Shown here: one piece after another, positions 35,431-44,673 of the stretch
How positions within the stretch are numbered: position 1 is the first letter of the stretch
How the letters are laid out: every line of letters begins with the position of its first letter
Assembly (NCBI GenBank): GCA_030065915.1
Contig: JASJCQ010000007.1
Location: forward strand, 1-64,000
Direction: 5' to 3'
Length of the DNA: 64,000 bases
DNA from: Woeseiaceae bacterium
GTDB taxonomy: Bacteria; Pseudomonadota; Gammaproteobacteria; Steroidobacterales; Woeseiaceae
Made by a program: the position numbers and the translations under genes
Notes under the pieces: generated by a model
What the model was told of the DNA's origin: nothing
What the model saw: the letters and a program-made list of their open reading frames with translations, nothing else
Databases searched by the model: none

Positions 35431-35985
35431 ATGAATCACTCGGGCGAATTCGGCATCTGTCGTGACGAGTCAATCGTCACAGCCAGGTGTCGACTTCGCT
35501 ACCCGCAGGAATCTGACATTCCACACATCTGGTCGGCTTCGCAGACCCCGAACTTCAACGATGGCCTGCGCTGGTCGCCACCGGACGACATCGCTGAGAT
35601 GAGCGAACCATTTCGCGCCGCGCAGGAGCGCTGGACGAGCGGGGAAGAGTACAGCTGGGCGATCGAGTCGAGAGCGGATCGTGACTTCATCGGCTGGATC
35701 TCGATTCGCAGGGAACCGGAAGAGGGTGTGTGGTCCATCGGGTTCTGGACGCACCCGACCCGGCAAGGGCAGGGTTTCGCCACGGAGTGCGCGGCAGCGA
35801 TGCTTGAATTCGGCTTCTCTCGGCTGAACGCCTCCATGATCACCGCGGCGCACGCGCCCTGGAATACGGCCAGTGGCCGTGTGCTGCAACGGATAGGTAT
35901 GCGGTGCGTCCGGCGCAATCCGACCGGGTTCGAAAAAAACCGGGAGTGGGTCGAGGAACTGGAGTATGAGATTCGACCGGAATAG
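35431..35985 (+). CDS. GNAT-family N-acetyltransferase (RimJ/RimL-like)
   Basis: This 184-aa protein has the start TARCRLRYPQESDIPHIW, the strand IGWISIRREPEEGVWSIGFWTHPTRQGQGFATE with the acetyl-CoA loop (RQGQGFATE; canonical Q/RxxGxG/A), and AHAPWNTASGRVLQRIGMRCV. The pattern is that of enzymes acetylating N-termini or small amines; the substrate is unknown. The last 20 bases overlap the start of the following lipoprotein gene. The 251 bases upstream, to the flagellar-type gene, show no further gene. Confidence 0.85.
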   Translation: MNHSGEFGICRDESIVTARCRLRYPQESDIPHIWSASQTPNFNDGLRWSPPDDIAEMSEPFRAAQERWTSGEEYSWAIESRADRDFIGWISIRREPEEGVWSIGFWTHPTRQGQGFATECAAAMLEFGFSRLNASMITAAHAPWNTASGRVLQRIGMRCVRRNPTGFEKNREWVEELEYEIRPE

Positions 35986-38044
35986 GCGAACGCGACAGGC
36001 GGGCTGGCTCGTCCTGATCGCCGTGCTGCTGGTTGGCTGCGGTGGCCAGCCTGTAGAACACTACCCGACCCTGACCGGCCGATTCGCGGAAGAGGCGAAC
36101 GCTCAACCGCTAATCGCGGAGCGAGCATTGCTCGGGCCGTCCGGATTCGAGCTGGAGTTTCGGCAGGGCGACACGCTTTACCAGGGCGGCGGTCGGCTGG
36201 AACTGACCCCGCCGGTCGACGATACGGTTGCCGTTGAGACCGGCCCGTTGCTCGTGCCGCTGGATTATTGGCACGAGGCAGGGGAGGCGCCCCCGGCAGG
36301 CGACGGTACACCAGCGACGATCCTCGGCGTTGATGACTGGCACGTGGTGCGCAATCAATTGTTCGCTTCGCTGATCCCGGTCGGAACGAATGAAGGCATC
36401 GTTATCCATTTCGGTGTCGACGACTACTTTCTCTACTTCGATCAGAACGACGTCTTTAGCGTCTCGATCATCGACGAGAAGCCGGGCGACTACCTGATCG
36501 CCGCACGCTATTCGTTCGTCGAATTGTTGCCGCTGGGCTTCGACATTCTGCAGGCCTTTCTCGAGGAGAAGGGCATCGCGGATTCGCTGATTCTCATCAA
36601 CACCGGCGACAAGGGGGCGTACTCGCTGCCCTTCGTGTTCGTTGACAGGACTATCGAATCAGCTGCCTTTGTCAGGCTCGGTAGTGCTTCGCGCGACTAC
36701 GTTGGCGGGGGATCCGGTGAGGCGGTGGTTGCAACCGCCGGCCACTTCGTTACAAGCCATACGACAAAGATGATCAGCCGGCCGTTCTCGTCTGCACTCA
36801 GGCTGCTGTTCATGGCGACTGACACGGTTGGCGAAACGCTACGCATTCAACCGACGAGCCTCGCTGACCCCGCCAGAATTCCGCCGCTCTCGGAGGGCCC
36901 CGGCATGGACCTCGATGAGTGGGAGCGAGAACTCGACGACGTTTCTGACGGAAAGCGCACACGCGGCACCGTGCGATACCTGATCGATGGTGAGGACTTC
37001 TTTACCCGTTTCATCGACGAAGCGTCCCGGGCCGAAAAGTCGATCAGCCTGCGAATGTACATCTTTGATAACGACGACTATGCGCTACGTATCGCTGACA
37101 TGCTCAAACGGCGCTCCAACGAAGGTGTCGACGTCAAGATACTGCTCGATGGCCTGGGCACGATCGTATCGAGGGTCGAAGAGCAGGAGAGTCTCCCCGA
37201 GGGTTACCTCGGGCCCGCATCGATTCCTGCTTACCTGGAGAGTGACTCTGAAATCGATGTGCGAATGGCGGCTAACCCCTGGTTGACCGGTGATCACGTC
37301 AAGACACTGATCATCGACGAGAAGCTGGCGTTCACTGGCGGTATGAATATCGCGCGCGAGTATCGCTATGACTGGCACGACATGATGATTGAACTCGAGG
37401 GACCGGTCGTCAACCGCATTCAGTTCGAGTTTGAGAAGGCCTGGGCTCATGCCGGTATCTTCGGCGACCTGGGCTATTTCGTTCGACGTATCAGCCCGAA
37501 ACCGCGCGGCGCCGGCGATAGCGGCGATCCGATGCGCCTGTTATTCACCCGGGCTGACGATCCCCAGATATTCCATGCGCAGCGTCGAGCCGCCAAGCGC
37601 GCTCGCAAATATATTTACGTCCAGAATGCCTATTTTACCGATGACGCGATGTTGTACGAACTGGCGCAGGCAAGGATGAGAGGCGTCGACGTCCGAGTGA
37701 TCATGCCCCTGGTCACAGACCGGGGCGCAATCACGAAGAACAATGCGCTGGCCGCCAACGCGCTACTCGAGCATGGTGTGCGTGTGTTCATCTACCCGGG
37801 CATGTCACATGTCAAAGCGGCTGTTTTTGATGGCTGGGCCTGCCTGGGCTCGGCTAATCTCGATCGCTGGAGCCTCAAGCTCAATAAGGAACTCAATATC
37901 GCGACGTCGGAACCTGACGCCGTGCGGCGCCTCGAGCAGGCGCTTTTCGACGTTGATTTTGAACGGTCCGTCGAGTTGACCGAGCCGTTCCCGGAGCGCT
38001 GGTCGGACTATCTGCTCGAACTGGTCGGCGACTACGTGTTCTAG
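35966..38044 (+). CDS. phospholipase D / cardiolipin synthase-like lipoprotein
   Basis: This 692-aa protein has an N-terminal lipobox LVLIAVLLVGC-GG, so it is probably membrane-anchored in the periplasm. Residues about 25-330 show no domain I recognise. The C-terminal half is a two-motif PLD protein: HVKTLIIDEKLAFTGGMN (His444) and HVKAAVFDGWACLGSANLD (His615). In the second motif the Lys and Asp of HxKxxxxD are kept. The family transfers or hydrolyses phosphodiesters, for example in cardiolipin synthesis. An envelope lipid role is likely but unproven. The start overlaps the GNAT gene by 20 bases. Confidence 0.85.
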   Translation: MRFDRNRRTRQAGWLVLIAVLLVGCGGQPVEHYPTLTGRFAEEANAQPLIAERALLGPSGFELEFRQGDTLYQGGGRLELTPPVDDTVAVETGPLLVPLDYWHEAGEAPPAGDGTPATILGVDDWHVVRNQLFASLIPVGTNEGIVIHFGVDDYFLYFDQNDVFSVSIIDEKPGDYLIAARYSFVELLPLGFDILQAFLEEKGIADSLILINTGDKGAYSLPFVFVDRTIESAAFVRLGSASRDYVGGGSGEAVVATAGHFVTSHTTKMISRPFSSALRLLFMATDTVGETLRIQPTSLADPARIPPLSEGPGMDLDEWERELDDVSDGKRTRGTVRYLIDGEDFFTRFIDEASRAEKSISLRMYIFDNDDYALRIADMLKRRSNEGVDVKILLDGLGTIVSRVEEQESLPEGYLGPASIPAYLESDSEIDVRMAANPWLTGDHVKTLIIDEKLAFTGGMNIAREYRYDWHDMMIELEGPVVNRIQFEFEKAWAHAGIFGDLGYFVRRISPKPRGAGDSGDPMRLLFTRADDPQIFHAQRRAAKRARKYIYVQNAYFTDDAMLYELAQARMRGVDVRVIMPLVTDRGAITKNNALAANALLEHGVRVFIYPGMSHVKAAVFDGWACLGSANLDRWSLKLNKELNIATSEPDAVRRLEQALFDVDFERSVELTEPFPERWSDYLLELVGDYVF

Positions 38045-38090
38045 CTGTCGAGTGGCTGCCGGACGGAAAATCGGGTCCTGCGATGCCGGG

Positions 38091-39323
38091 TTATTTCAGT
38101 TCCCTGACAGACAGCATCGTTGCTCGCTGGCGATCGGCTCGCAAGACCGTGATCTTGTAGCCGTTCCATTCGATGGAGTCGCCGACCGCAGGGATACTCT
38201 CCAGGGTCTCGGTGATTAGCCCGCCAACAGTCGTAAATTCGTCTTCAGGCTGCCAGGTGATGCCGAGCGCCCCCGACAGCTTGCGCAGATCAACATTCGC
38301 TTTAACGTACATCGCCCCATCTTTGCGCTGGACGATGTCTTTGGAAGGCCGGTCGCTCTCATCGTAGATTTCTCCGACGATTTCCTCGAGAACGTCCTCC
38401 ATCGTCGCGATGCCTTTCACGCTGCCGTATTCGTCAACGATAATGGCCATGTGTCGATGGCTCTCCTGGAAGATGCGCAGCAATCGCAGTAAGGCCAGGC
38501 TCTCGGGCACGACCAGTGCATCTTTGCGCAGCGATTCCCAGTCAACCGTGTCGCTATCGTGAGTCAGCTTCCAATGCAGTAGTTCCTTGACCAGAACGAC
38601 GCCGGTGACATCGTCAAGCTCCCCTGTTGGCGAGTAAGGAAACCGGCTGTGGCCGGTCTCTCGAACCAGGGCCAGGGCGTGATCGCGGTCCATCGTGCCG
38701 GACAGGAAGCGGACTTCCTCGCGCGGCAGCATGACGTCACTGACTCGCAGGTCCGCGAGATGTGTCGCACCGACAATCATGCCGGCGGTACGCTTACCGA
38801 CCACGCCCTCGCTCCTGCCAAGTGACGCCAGCAAGCGGATCTCTTCCGGAGAAGTGACCGGCACATCGGAGCCGGCACGCAGCGAACGTGAAATTCTCTC
38901 GCTAACGACGACGAGCGGGTGGAGGAGGATCGTTAACCAACGAATGCCGTGTGCAACCGGCGTCGCCAGTCTCGGCGCGTAAGAAACGCCCAGCGTCTTC
39001 GGGATGATCTCGGTAAACAGCAGAACAGCAAGCGTGAAAATAATGGTGAATAGCCATAGCGTGCCTGCGTCGAACACGTTGGCATAACTCGCGCCGGCCA
39101 CGGACGCACCGACCGTGTGTGCTGCGGTGTTCAGGATCAGGATGGCGGCGATGGGGACGTCGATATTCTCTTTGAACTTCCTCAAGAGCGAACCGGACCT
39201 GCGACCGTCGTGCGTCAGTTTCTCAATCTGCGGGCGCGTGACGGAAAGCAGAACGGATTCGAAGATCGAGCACAGGAACGAGATGATGAGTACGACGCTG
39301 ACTGCGGTTACAAAGAGCAGCAT
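38091..39323 (-). CDS. CNNM/CorC-HlyC family membrane protein
   Basis: This 410-aa protein has an N-terminal DUF21 membrane domain (about 1-150, four hydrophobic segments, IIPKTLGVSYAPRLA). A CBS pair follows at about 190-320 (VSDVMLPREEVRFL..; HMAIIVDEYGSVKGIATMEDVLEEIVGEI). The CorC/HlyC transporter-associated domain is at about 335-405 (LITETLESIPAVGDSIEWNGYKI). Members affect Mg/Co export or membrane stability; the old name is hemolysin-related. It is convergent with the PLD gene and divergent from nrfH. Confidence 0.9.
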   Translation of the reverse strand: MLLFVTAVSVVLIISFLCSIFESVLLSVTRPQIEKLTHDGRRSGSLLRKFKENIDVPIAAILILNTAAHTVGASVAGASYANVFDAGTLWLFTIIFTLAVLLFTEIIPKTLGVSYAPRLATPVAHGIRWLTILLHPLVVVSERISRSLRAGSDVPVTSPEEIRLLASLGRSEGVVGKRTAGMIVGATHLADLRVSDVMLPREEVRFLSGTMDRDHALALVRETGHSRFPYSPTGELDDVTGVVLVKELLHWKLTHDSDTVDWESLRKDALVVPESLALLRLLRIFQESHRHMAIIVDEYGSVKGIATMEDVLEEIVGEIYDESDRPSKDIVQRKDGAMYVKANVDLRKLSGALGITWQPEDEFTTVGGLITETLESIPAVGDSIEWNGYKITVLRADRQRATMLSVRELK

Positions 39324-39493
39324 GAAGACTCCGTGCGAGGCAAATCCGTGATTTTACCGGTTCGGGACATCTCATTGCAGGAGAATGCGTACAGGGCTCG
39401 CCTTTATCGGTCTTTCAAGCGCGGTAAGCGACGATTCGGCCGGTCGACTTTGCCGAAGAGCAGTCGTATGCTGCTCGCAGGGGATAGGGGATT

Positions 39494-40036
39494 ATGGTCC
39501 AGGAAACCAATCGTTTCGGCCGGCCATCACGCCGTTTGCAGGCGGCTATCGGGGTGCTCGTCGTTCTTGTCGGCGTATTCGCCGGTGTCGGCGGATTCAC
39601 TTTTCTCTACGCAGAAGGATTCTCGTACCTGAGCGACGATCCCGAAGTCTGCGTCAACTGCCACATCATGCAGCCGCAGTACGACTCCTGGCAGAAGGCG
39701 AGTCATCATACTGCGGCAAACTGCGTAGACTGCCACCTTCCTCACGACTTCTTCCGCAAATACCTCGCCAAGGCCGAAAACGGCTGGCATCACTCCAAGG
39801 GTTTCACGCTGCAGGACTTTCACGAGCCCATCATGATCAAAGGGCCGAACGCGAAGATCCTGCAGGAAAACTGTCTTGCGTGCCATGCTGACCTTGCCCA
39901 TGACCTGGTCGTCGGAGTGAACGGTTTTGAGGATGAAGTTCGATGTGTGCACTGTCACTCGGACGTTGGCCACGGAGAAACCACGGGACTTGGCGGGCCC
40001 GATCTCACAGCTTACAAAAAGGACCAGGAACGATGA
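39494..40036 (+). CDS. nrfH: cytochrome c nitrite reductase small subunit, membrane tetraheme
   Basis: This 180-aa NapC/NirT-family protein has one N-terminal membrane anchor (about 17-40) and four CxxCH heme sites: CVNCH, CVDCH, CLACH and CVHCH. The first reads CVNCHIM, placing a Met just after the heme as in NrfH. It passes electrons from quinol to NrfA in the periplasm. Its TGA overlaps the ATG of nrfA (ATGA). GGGGATT lies before ATG 39494. An NrfH-type donor, rather than the NrfBCD system of E. coli, is the form best known from delta- and epsilonproteobacteria. Confidence 0.93.
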   Translation: MVQETNRFGRPSRRLQAAIGVLVVLVGVFAGVGGFTFLYAEGFSYLSDDPEVCVNCHIMQPQYDSWQKASHHTAANCVDCHLPHDFFRKYLAKAENGWHHSKGFTLQDFHEPIMIKGPNAKILQENCLACHADLAHDLVVGVNGFEDEVRCVHCHSDVGHGETTGLGGPDLTAYKKDQER

Positions 40037-41475
40037 TCAAGAATCAACGTGGATGGACATTGAGTACCGTGATTGCCGCGGTTGTAGTGGTCGCTATCGC
40101 ATCGGCAGCGGTGACGGCGCTGCTGGTCAACATTTTCGAGAGAAAGAGCGAGGCCCGTGCGCCTTTCGTCCGGCTGGTGGAAGTAACCGAAGACACGACC
40201 GACCCGGCCCAGTGGGGCATCAACTGGCCGAAGCAATACGATTCATATCGCCGTACTGCGGAAGCGACGCGGACTCGCTTCGGTGGGCACGGCGGCAGCG
40301 AGGCGCTGCCCGAGCAGAAGATCGAGCGCGACCCGTGGCTGAAGCGCATGTTTTTGGGCTATGCATTCTCCATCGACTACCGGGACAGGCGCGGACACGC
40401 CTATATGTTGGTCGACCAGGAGGAAACGGAGCGGCAGACGAAGCCACAGACGGGTTCCTGTTTGCATTGCCACGCTTCGATCATGCCGCTGTACCGGAAG
40501 CTCGGTGACGGCGACGCAGTGGCGGGTTTCGATAAGAGCTACCAGTATTCCTATAAAGAGCTGAACGCAGAACTCCACGACATGGGGCACGGGCATCCGG
40601 TGTCCTGCGTAGACTGTCACGACCCGGACACGATGAGCCTCCGGGTGACGCGACCCGGTTTCGTGTTCGGTATACAGGCGCTGGCGGAGGGCGATGCGCC
40701 CGTGCCGCACTTACCGACAGTGCAGATGTGGCGCGAAGGAGGCCGGCAGGCGCCGTACGATCCTAATGTCGATGCGAATCGTACGGAGATGCGAAGTTTC
40801 GTCTGTGCACAGTGCCACGTGGAGTACTACTGCGCGTCGAACATGAAGTTGACCTTTCCATGGGGAGAGGGCCTGACCGCGGACAACGTCGAGTCATTCT
40901 GGAACAAGATTACGTTCGATGACGGTCAGCGTTTCTTCGACTACAAGCATGCCGAGAGCGGCGCCGAGATACTGAAGGCGCAACATCCCGAGTACGAACT
41001 CTGGAGCCAGGGTATACATGCCCGCAGCGGAGTCGCATGCGCCGACTGTCACATGCCGTATCAGCGAGACGGCGCAACGAAGGTCTCCGACCATTGGGTC
41101 CGAAGCCCGTTACTTAATGTGAATCGTGCCTGCCAAACCTGCCACCACTTCTCGGAAGACGAGATACTCGCACGCGTCGATTCGATCCAGCAGCGAAATT
41201 TCGATTTGCTTCAGCGCGGTGGCGCGGCCCTGATGGATCTGCTCGATGCGATCGAGCGGGCCAAGGCCGACGGGGCGACAGCGGAAGACCTGAAAGCCGC
41301 ACTCGAACTGCAGCGAAAGGCGCAGTGGCGCCTGGACTTTATCGCCGCTGAGAATTCTATGGGATTCCACGCACCGCAAGAGGCGGCGCGGGTGCTGGGC
41401 GAGGCGGCTGACTACGCACGCCAGGGGCAGGTTGCGGCGCTCGAGTGGCGCAACGGCCTGACGGCCGGCCAGTGA
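40033..41475 (+). CDS. nrfA: cytochrome c nitrite reductase, pentaheme catalytic subunit (ammonia-forming)
   Basis: This 480-aa periplasmic enzyme reduces nitrite to ammonium with six electrons. An N-terminal hydrophobic anchor or signal (about 8-32) is followed by five heme sites: CLHCH, CVDCH, CAQCH, CADCH and CQTCH. The active-site region includes [10 protein letters not shown] and KLTFPWGEG (conserved calcium/catalytic blocks) and [14 protein letters not shown]. The catalytic heme, which is CxxCK in E. coli, is CxxCH here. I start at ATG 40033, overlapping the nrfH stop. Both genes form a two-gene operon. Confidence 0.93.
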   Translation: MIKNQRGWTLSTVIAAVVVVAIASAAVTALLVNIFERKSEARAPFVRLVEVTEDTTDPAQWGINWPKQYDSYRRTAEATRTRFGGHGGSEALPEQKIERDPWLKRMFLGYAFSIDYRDRRGHAYMLVDQEETERQTKPQTGSCLHCHASIMPLYRKLGDGDAVAGFDKSYQYSYKELNAELHDMGHGHPVSCVDCHDPDTMSLRVTRPGFVFGIQALAEGDAPVPHLPTVQMWREGGRQAPYDPNVDANRTEMRSFVCAQCHVEYYCASNMKLTFPWGEGLTADNVESFWNKITFDDGQRFFDYKHAESGAEILKAQHPEYELWSQGIHARSGVACADCHMPYQRDGATKVSDHWVRSPLLNVNRACQTCHHFSEDEILARVDSIQQRNFDLLQRGGAALMDLLDAIERAKADGATAEDLKAALELQRKAQWRLDFIAAENSMGFHAPQEAARVLGEAADYARQGQVAALEWRNGLTAGQ

Positions 41476-41483
41476 GTACCGAT

Positions 41484-41521
41484 AAAAAGTGAGGCCTGCA
41501 AGCAGGACCTGCAGGCCTCAC
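41484..41521 (-). terminator. intrinsic terminator between convergent nrfA and the next gene
   Basis: The 12-bp perfect stem GTGAGGCCTGCA/TGCAGGCCTCAC is followed on the minus strand by TTTTT. It lies 16 bases after the stop of the minus-strand gene at 41538 and could also block read-through from nrfA. Confidence 0.85.
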
Positions 41522-41537
41522 AAGGTAACGGACTGGT

Positions 41538-42167
41538 TTAGTCTTCTATCTTGCTGAGCACGAGGTCATCGAAGAACACGCCTTGCGCGACATTAGATCC
41601 CGTGAAGTCAACGTATAACGTGAACGCATGAATGACTGCGGTACCGTCAGGTGCCGTCGCGACGCCGGTATCCAGCATCGTCCATTCATCGGCCACGGTG
41701 TTTCTATCGATCTGGTTTGACGTCTTGGCTTTCGAGACTTTGCTGCCTGCCGTCTCCACGGTGCCTAGGTCCTCGCCTTCCGCATCGAAGAACGAGATCT
41801 GCAGGATACCGAAGGCCGCGCCTTCGAGCTGGGTTGCCGCCAATCCGTAGCCCGTTAGTTGCCACTTCGAGCCGGGTTCGGCGGGGAACTCCTGGTAGCT
41901 GCCGGAAACTGTACCGACGAACCCTGGCGGGTAGGGTACCGTTCGGCTGTAACCCCAGTTGAACATCGCGCGATCGCCGCTGCGTGATTTGCCTTTTGAG
42001 ACCCGGCTTTCTTTGAAGGAGCGCCATCCGCCTTCGTCTTCTGATATCTGCTCATCGAAGCCCGGGTCCTTCAGGAGGTTGTGACTGTCGGTCAGTGCCA
42101 GTGGCGAAGCGAGCAAAAATAACGCGGCGATGCCCGCTGCAGAGTGAGCCGTTGCTTTTCTCGTCAT
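41538..42167 (-). CDS. exported protein with carbohydrate-binding-module-like fold
   Basis: This 209-aa protein has a signal peptide at about 1-27 (IAALFLLASPLALT-DS). The mature part begins NLLKDPGFDEQ, and later reads QEFPAEPGSKWQLTGYG, FFDAEGEDL and GVFFDDLVLSK. This is the typical pattern of galactose-binding-like beta-sandwiches (CBM4/9-type). No catalytic domain is present. It may bind glycans at the cell surface. The start is supported by GGGGGATG 10 bases upstream. It is monocistronic, with its own terminator. Confidence 0.65.
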   Translation of the reverse strand: MTRKATAHSAAGIAALFLLASPLALTDSHNLLKDPGFDEQISEDEGGWRSFKESRVSKGKSRSGDRAMFNWGYSRTVPYPPGFVGTVSGSYQEFPAEPGSKWQLTGYGLAATQLEGAAFGILQISFFDAEGEDLGTVETAGSKVSKAKTSNQIDRNTVADEWTMLDTGVATAPDGTAVIHAFTLYVDFTGSNVAQGVFFDDLVLSKIED

Positions 42168-42276
42168 TGCATCATCCCCCTGGGCCCAGAGACCCCAGAT
42201 TGCGCGTGAGCGCTCATAAACGCTCTAAGTAAAAGTAACCGCAGGGAGCGGAAATGTCGACTGCGGCACATGCTTA

Positions 42277-42999
42277 TCAAAGATGACGACGTGCAGTAGG
42301 CAAATCGGTCGTCGCATCACCGTTACCCATAGTTGGTCGTACTGCGGCTGTGTCCTTTCGTGCTGCTTTTTCGATCTGCCGCTCCAGTGCAGTAATTGCG
42401 ACCTCCGTGGCAGCTCTCAGCACTGCTTCGCGTGCATCTTCCGACGAGTTCTTTGCCTGTAGTTCAGCTTCGGCAAACATCTGGTGGTGTGAGTTCAACA
42501 GGAACGAGAAAGTGTCACGCCCTTCGCGATCGATGATGTAGCACGCGATGCCGAAAACACTCTGGTTGTCGCGCACCAGGATCTCGATAACAAGTGAGTA
42601 GTCGGCGCCTGTGTTGTATCCGGTCAGACTCTGGCTGACTGTGTTCAGCCCATACTGAAACAGGTTCCACTGGGAGTCGTAGTGCAAACTACCGAGGTCA
42701 ATTCGCTTGTTGGCAAGCGTTGCCTTCACGAGCCCGCTGTCGTTGAGCATTGAAACCGCGAGTCTCTGCGATGAGAACGAGTGGGCCGTCCTGTTTTCAC
42801 GCCGGACCATCGTCGGAAAAACCGCTATCGTTGCGGAATCGAGCGCCTCGATAAATGCCGTGGCGTTCTCGTTGTCGGGGCGAAAACCGGGCGCAGGTGT
42901 CGTTCGCCCTTCATCGTTCGCGTACAGCACGGGAACGATCAGCAACAGGCTGATCAACGAAACGAGAACTTTCGCCTTTGGCTGTCGACAAGTGTTCAT
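42277..42999 (-). CDS. exported protein of unknown function
   Basis: I do not recognise a family for this 240-aa protein. Residues about 9-27 form a signal peptide (VLVSLISLLLIVPVLYA-ND). The mature part alternates strands and helices (ATIAVFPTMVRREN, YSLVIEILVRDNQSVFGIACYIID) and ends in a Lys/Arg-rich helix, ERQIEKAARKD. AGGAGG lies 9 bases before the ATG, so the start is good. It is monocistronic, with about 110 bases to the next gene. Confidence 0.7.
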   Translation of the reverse strand: MNTCRQPKAKVLVSLISLLLIVPVLYANDEGRTTPAPGFRPDNENATAFIEALDSATIAVFPTMVRRENRTAHSFSSQRLAVSMLNDSGLVKATLANKRIDLGSLHYDSQWNLFQYGLNTVSQSLTGYNTGADYSLVIEILVRDNQSVFGIACYIIDREGRDTFSFLLNSHHQMFAEAELQAKNSSEDAREAVLRAATEVAITALERQIEKAARKDTAAVRPTMGNGDATTDLPTARRHL

Positions 43000-43182
43000 G
43001 ATCCACCTCCTGACTAGTATTTGGGGGCAGTCAAAGCAGCATCGAATAGGCGAATTTACGTAGAGCCTGGTTCAGCAGAGCAGCGACGCAGCGATCCACG
43101 AGCATCGTTAAGTGGTGCTTGTTGGTCTTTGCCGGTATGGTCGCAGCTCCAGCCGTGTTGATAAGAAAAGGCCAGATCGATA

Positions 43183-44661
43183 ATGAGCCAACCAAGAGAA
43201 CCCACGCTGCTACACGCCCTGATCCCGGTCCTTTCGCTCATCGCGATGCTGTTCCTGTCGGTCAAACTGTTTGGTTCCGATTCCTCCTACGGTCCCAACC
43301 AGATCGTGCTGACACTGGCGGCGGCGATAGCGGCCATCATCGCGATACAGAACGGTTATCCCTGGAGTGAGCTGCTCGAAGCGATCGTCGACGGCATCAG
43401 CACATCGATGGCGGCAGTCCTGATCCTGCTGTCGGTTGGCGGGTTGATCGGAACATGGCTCATGGCGGGAACAGTGCCGGCGCTCATCTTCTACGGTCTC
43501 GAGATCCTGAGTCCGCAGTGGTTCTATGCCGCTGCCTGCGTCATCTGTGCGATTGCCGCGTTGTCGACGGGCAGCTCGTGGACGGTTGCCGGTACGCTCG
43601 GCGTTGCACTGATTGGTGTGGCGATGGGTCTCGGCCTGTCGCCGGCCATCGCGGCGGGCGCGATCATTTCCGGCGCTTATTTCGGCGACAAGATGTCCCC
43701 GTTATCCGATACGACCAACCTGGCGCCGGCGGTTGCCGGCACGGACCTGTTCACACACATCCGACACATGGTGTGGACGACGGCACCGTCGTTCACAATT
43801 GCGCTCGTACTGTTTGCGGTCATTGGTCTTGGCGTGGACGAGGGGGCCTCGACCGATTCATTGCAGGCGTTGAAGGTCGCCCTGGATGACGCATTCAACA
43901 TCACGCCGTGGGCGCTGATACCCCTGGTGGTGGTCTTCTACATGGCGTTTAAGAAAGTGCCGCCACTCCCGACTATCCTGTTCGGGGCATTGTTCGGTGG
44001 TTTCGTCGCGCTGGTGCTGCAGCCAGACACGGTGCTGGCTTTTGCTGATTCACCTGAACTCACACCAGCGCTGGCGATGACAAAAGGAGTCTGGCTCGCA
44101 CTTGCTGATGGCTATGTGTCGAGCACTGGTGTTGCCGAGGTGGACGACCTGCTGTCCCGCGGTGGCATGAGCAGCATGCTCGTAACGATCTGGCTGATCC
44201 TGTCGGCGATGGCGTTCGGTGCCGTGCTCGAGAAAAGCGGCATGCTGCTGCGCCTGATTCAGTCAGCGCTGTCAGCGGCGAAAACGTCGGGCTCTCTGTT
44301 CGTCACTGTGATTCTGTCCTGCATCGGCATCAACATCGTCGCCGCCGACCAGTACATCGCGATCGTGCTGCCGGGCAAGATGTACAAGGCGGAGTTCCAG
44401 CGACGAGGCCTCAAACCCAAGAACCTGTCGCGGGTCATCGAGGATTCCGGCACGCTGACGTCGCCGTTGGTTCCCTGGAATACCTGTGGTGCCTACATGG
44501 CTGCAACCCTGGGTGTCGCGACACTGGCGTACTTGCCATTCGTCTTTTTCAACCTGATCAACCCGCTGGTCTCGGCCATCTACGGCATCACAGGGTTCAC
44601 GATTGAACGTATTGACGAAGAGATTTCGGAGGACGAGGCGGCAGTCGGTATCAGCCAGTAG
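43183..44661 (+). CDS. nhaC: Na+/H+ antiporter, NhaC family
   Basis: This 492-aa inner-membrane protein has about 11-12 hydrophobic segments and matches NhaC: VLILLSVGGLIGTWLMAGTVPALIFYGL, ALSTGSSWTVAGTLGVALIGVA, GAIISGAYFGDKMSPLSDTTNLA and SGTLTSPLVPWNTCGAYMA. It exchanges Na+ (or a substrate such as malate or lactate in some paralogues) for protons, supporting a saline habitat. It is a single gene, convergent with the PhzF gene with only 12 bases between the stops. Confidence 0.9.
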   Translation: MSQPREPTLLHALIPVLSLIAMLFLSVKLFGSDSSYGPNQIVLTLAAAIAAIIAIQNGYPWSELLEAIVDGISTSMAAVLILLSVGGLIGTWLMAGTVPALIFYGLEILSPQWFYAAACVICAIAALSTGSSWTVAGTLGVALIGVAMGLGLSPAIAAGAIISGAYFGDKMSPLSDTTNLAPAVAGTDLFTHIRHMVWTTAPSFTIALVLFAVIGLGVDEGASTDSLQALKVALDDAFNITPWALIPLVVVFYMAFKKVPPLPTILFGALFGGFVALVLQPDTVLAFADSPELTPALAMTKGVWLALADGYVSSTGVAEVDDLLSRGGMSSMLVTIWLILSAMAFGAVLEKSGMLLRLIQSALSAAKTSGSLFVTVILSCIGINIVAADQYIAIVLPGKMYKAEFQRRGLKPKNLSRVIEDSGTLTSPLVPWNTCGAYMAATLGVATLAYLPFVFFNLINPLVSAIYGITGFTIERIDEEISEDEAAVGISQ

Positions 44662-44673
44662 GAACGTCCGCGT

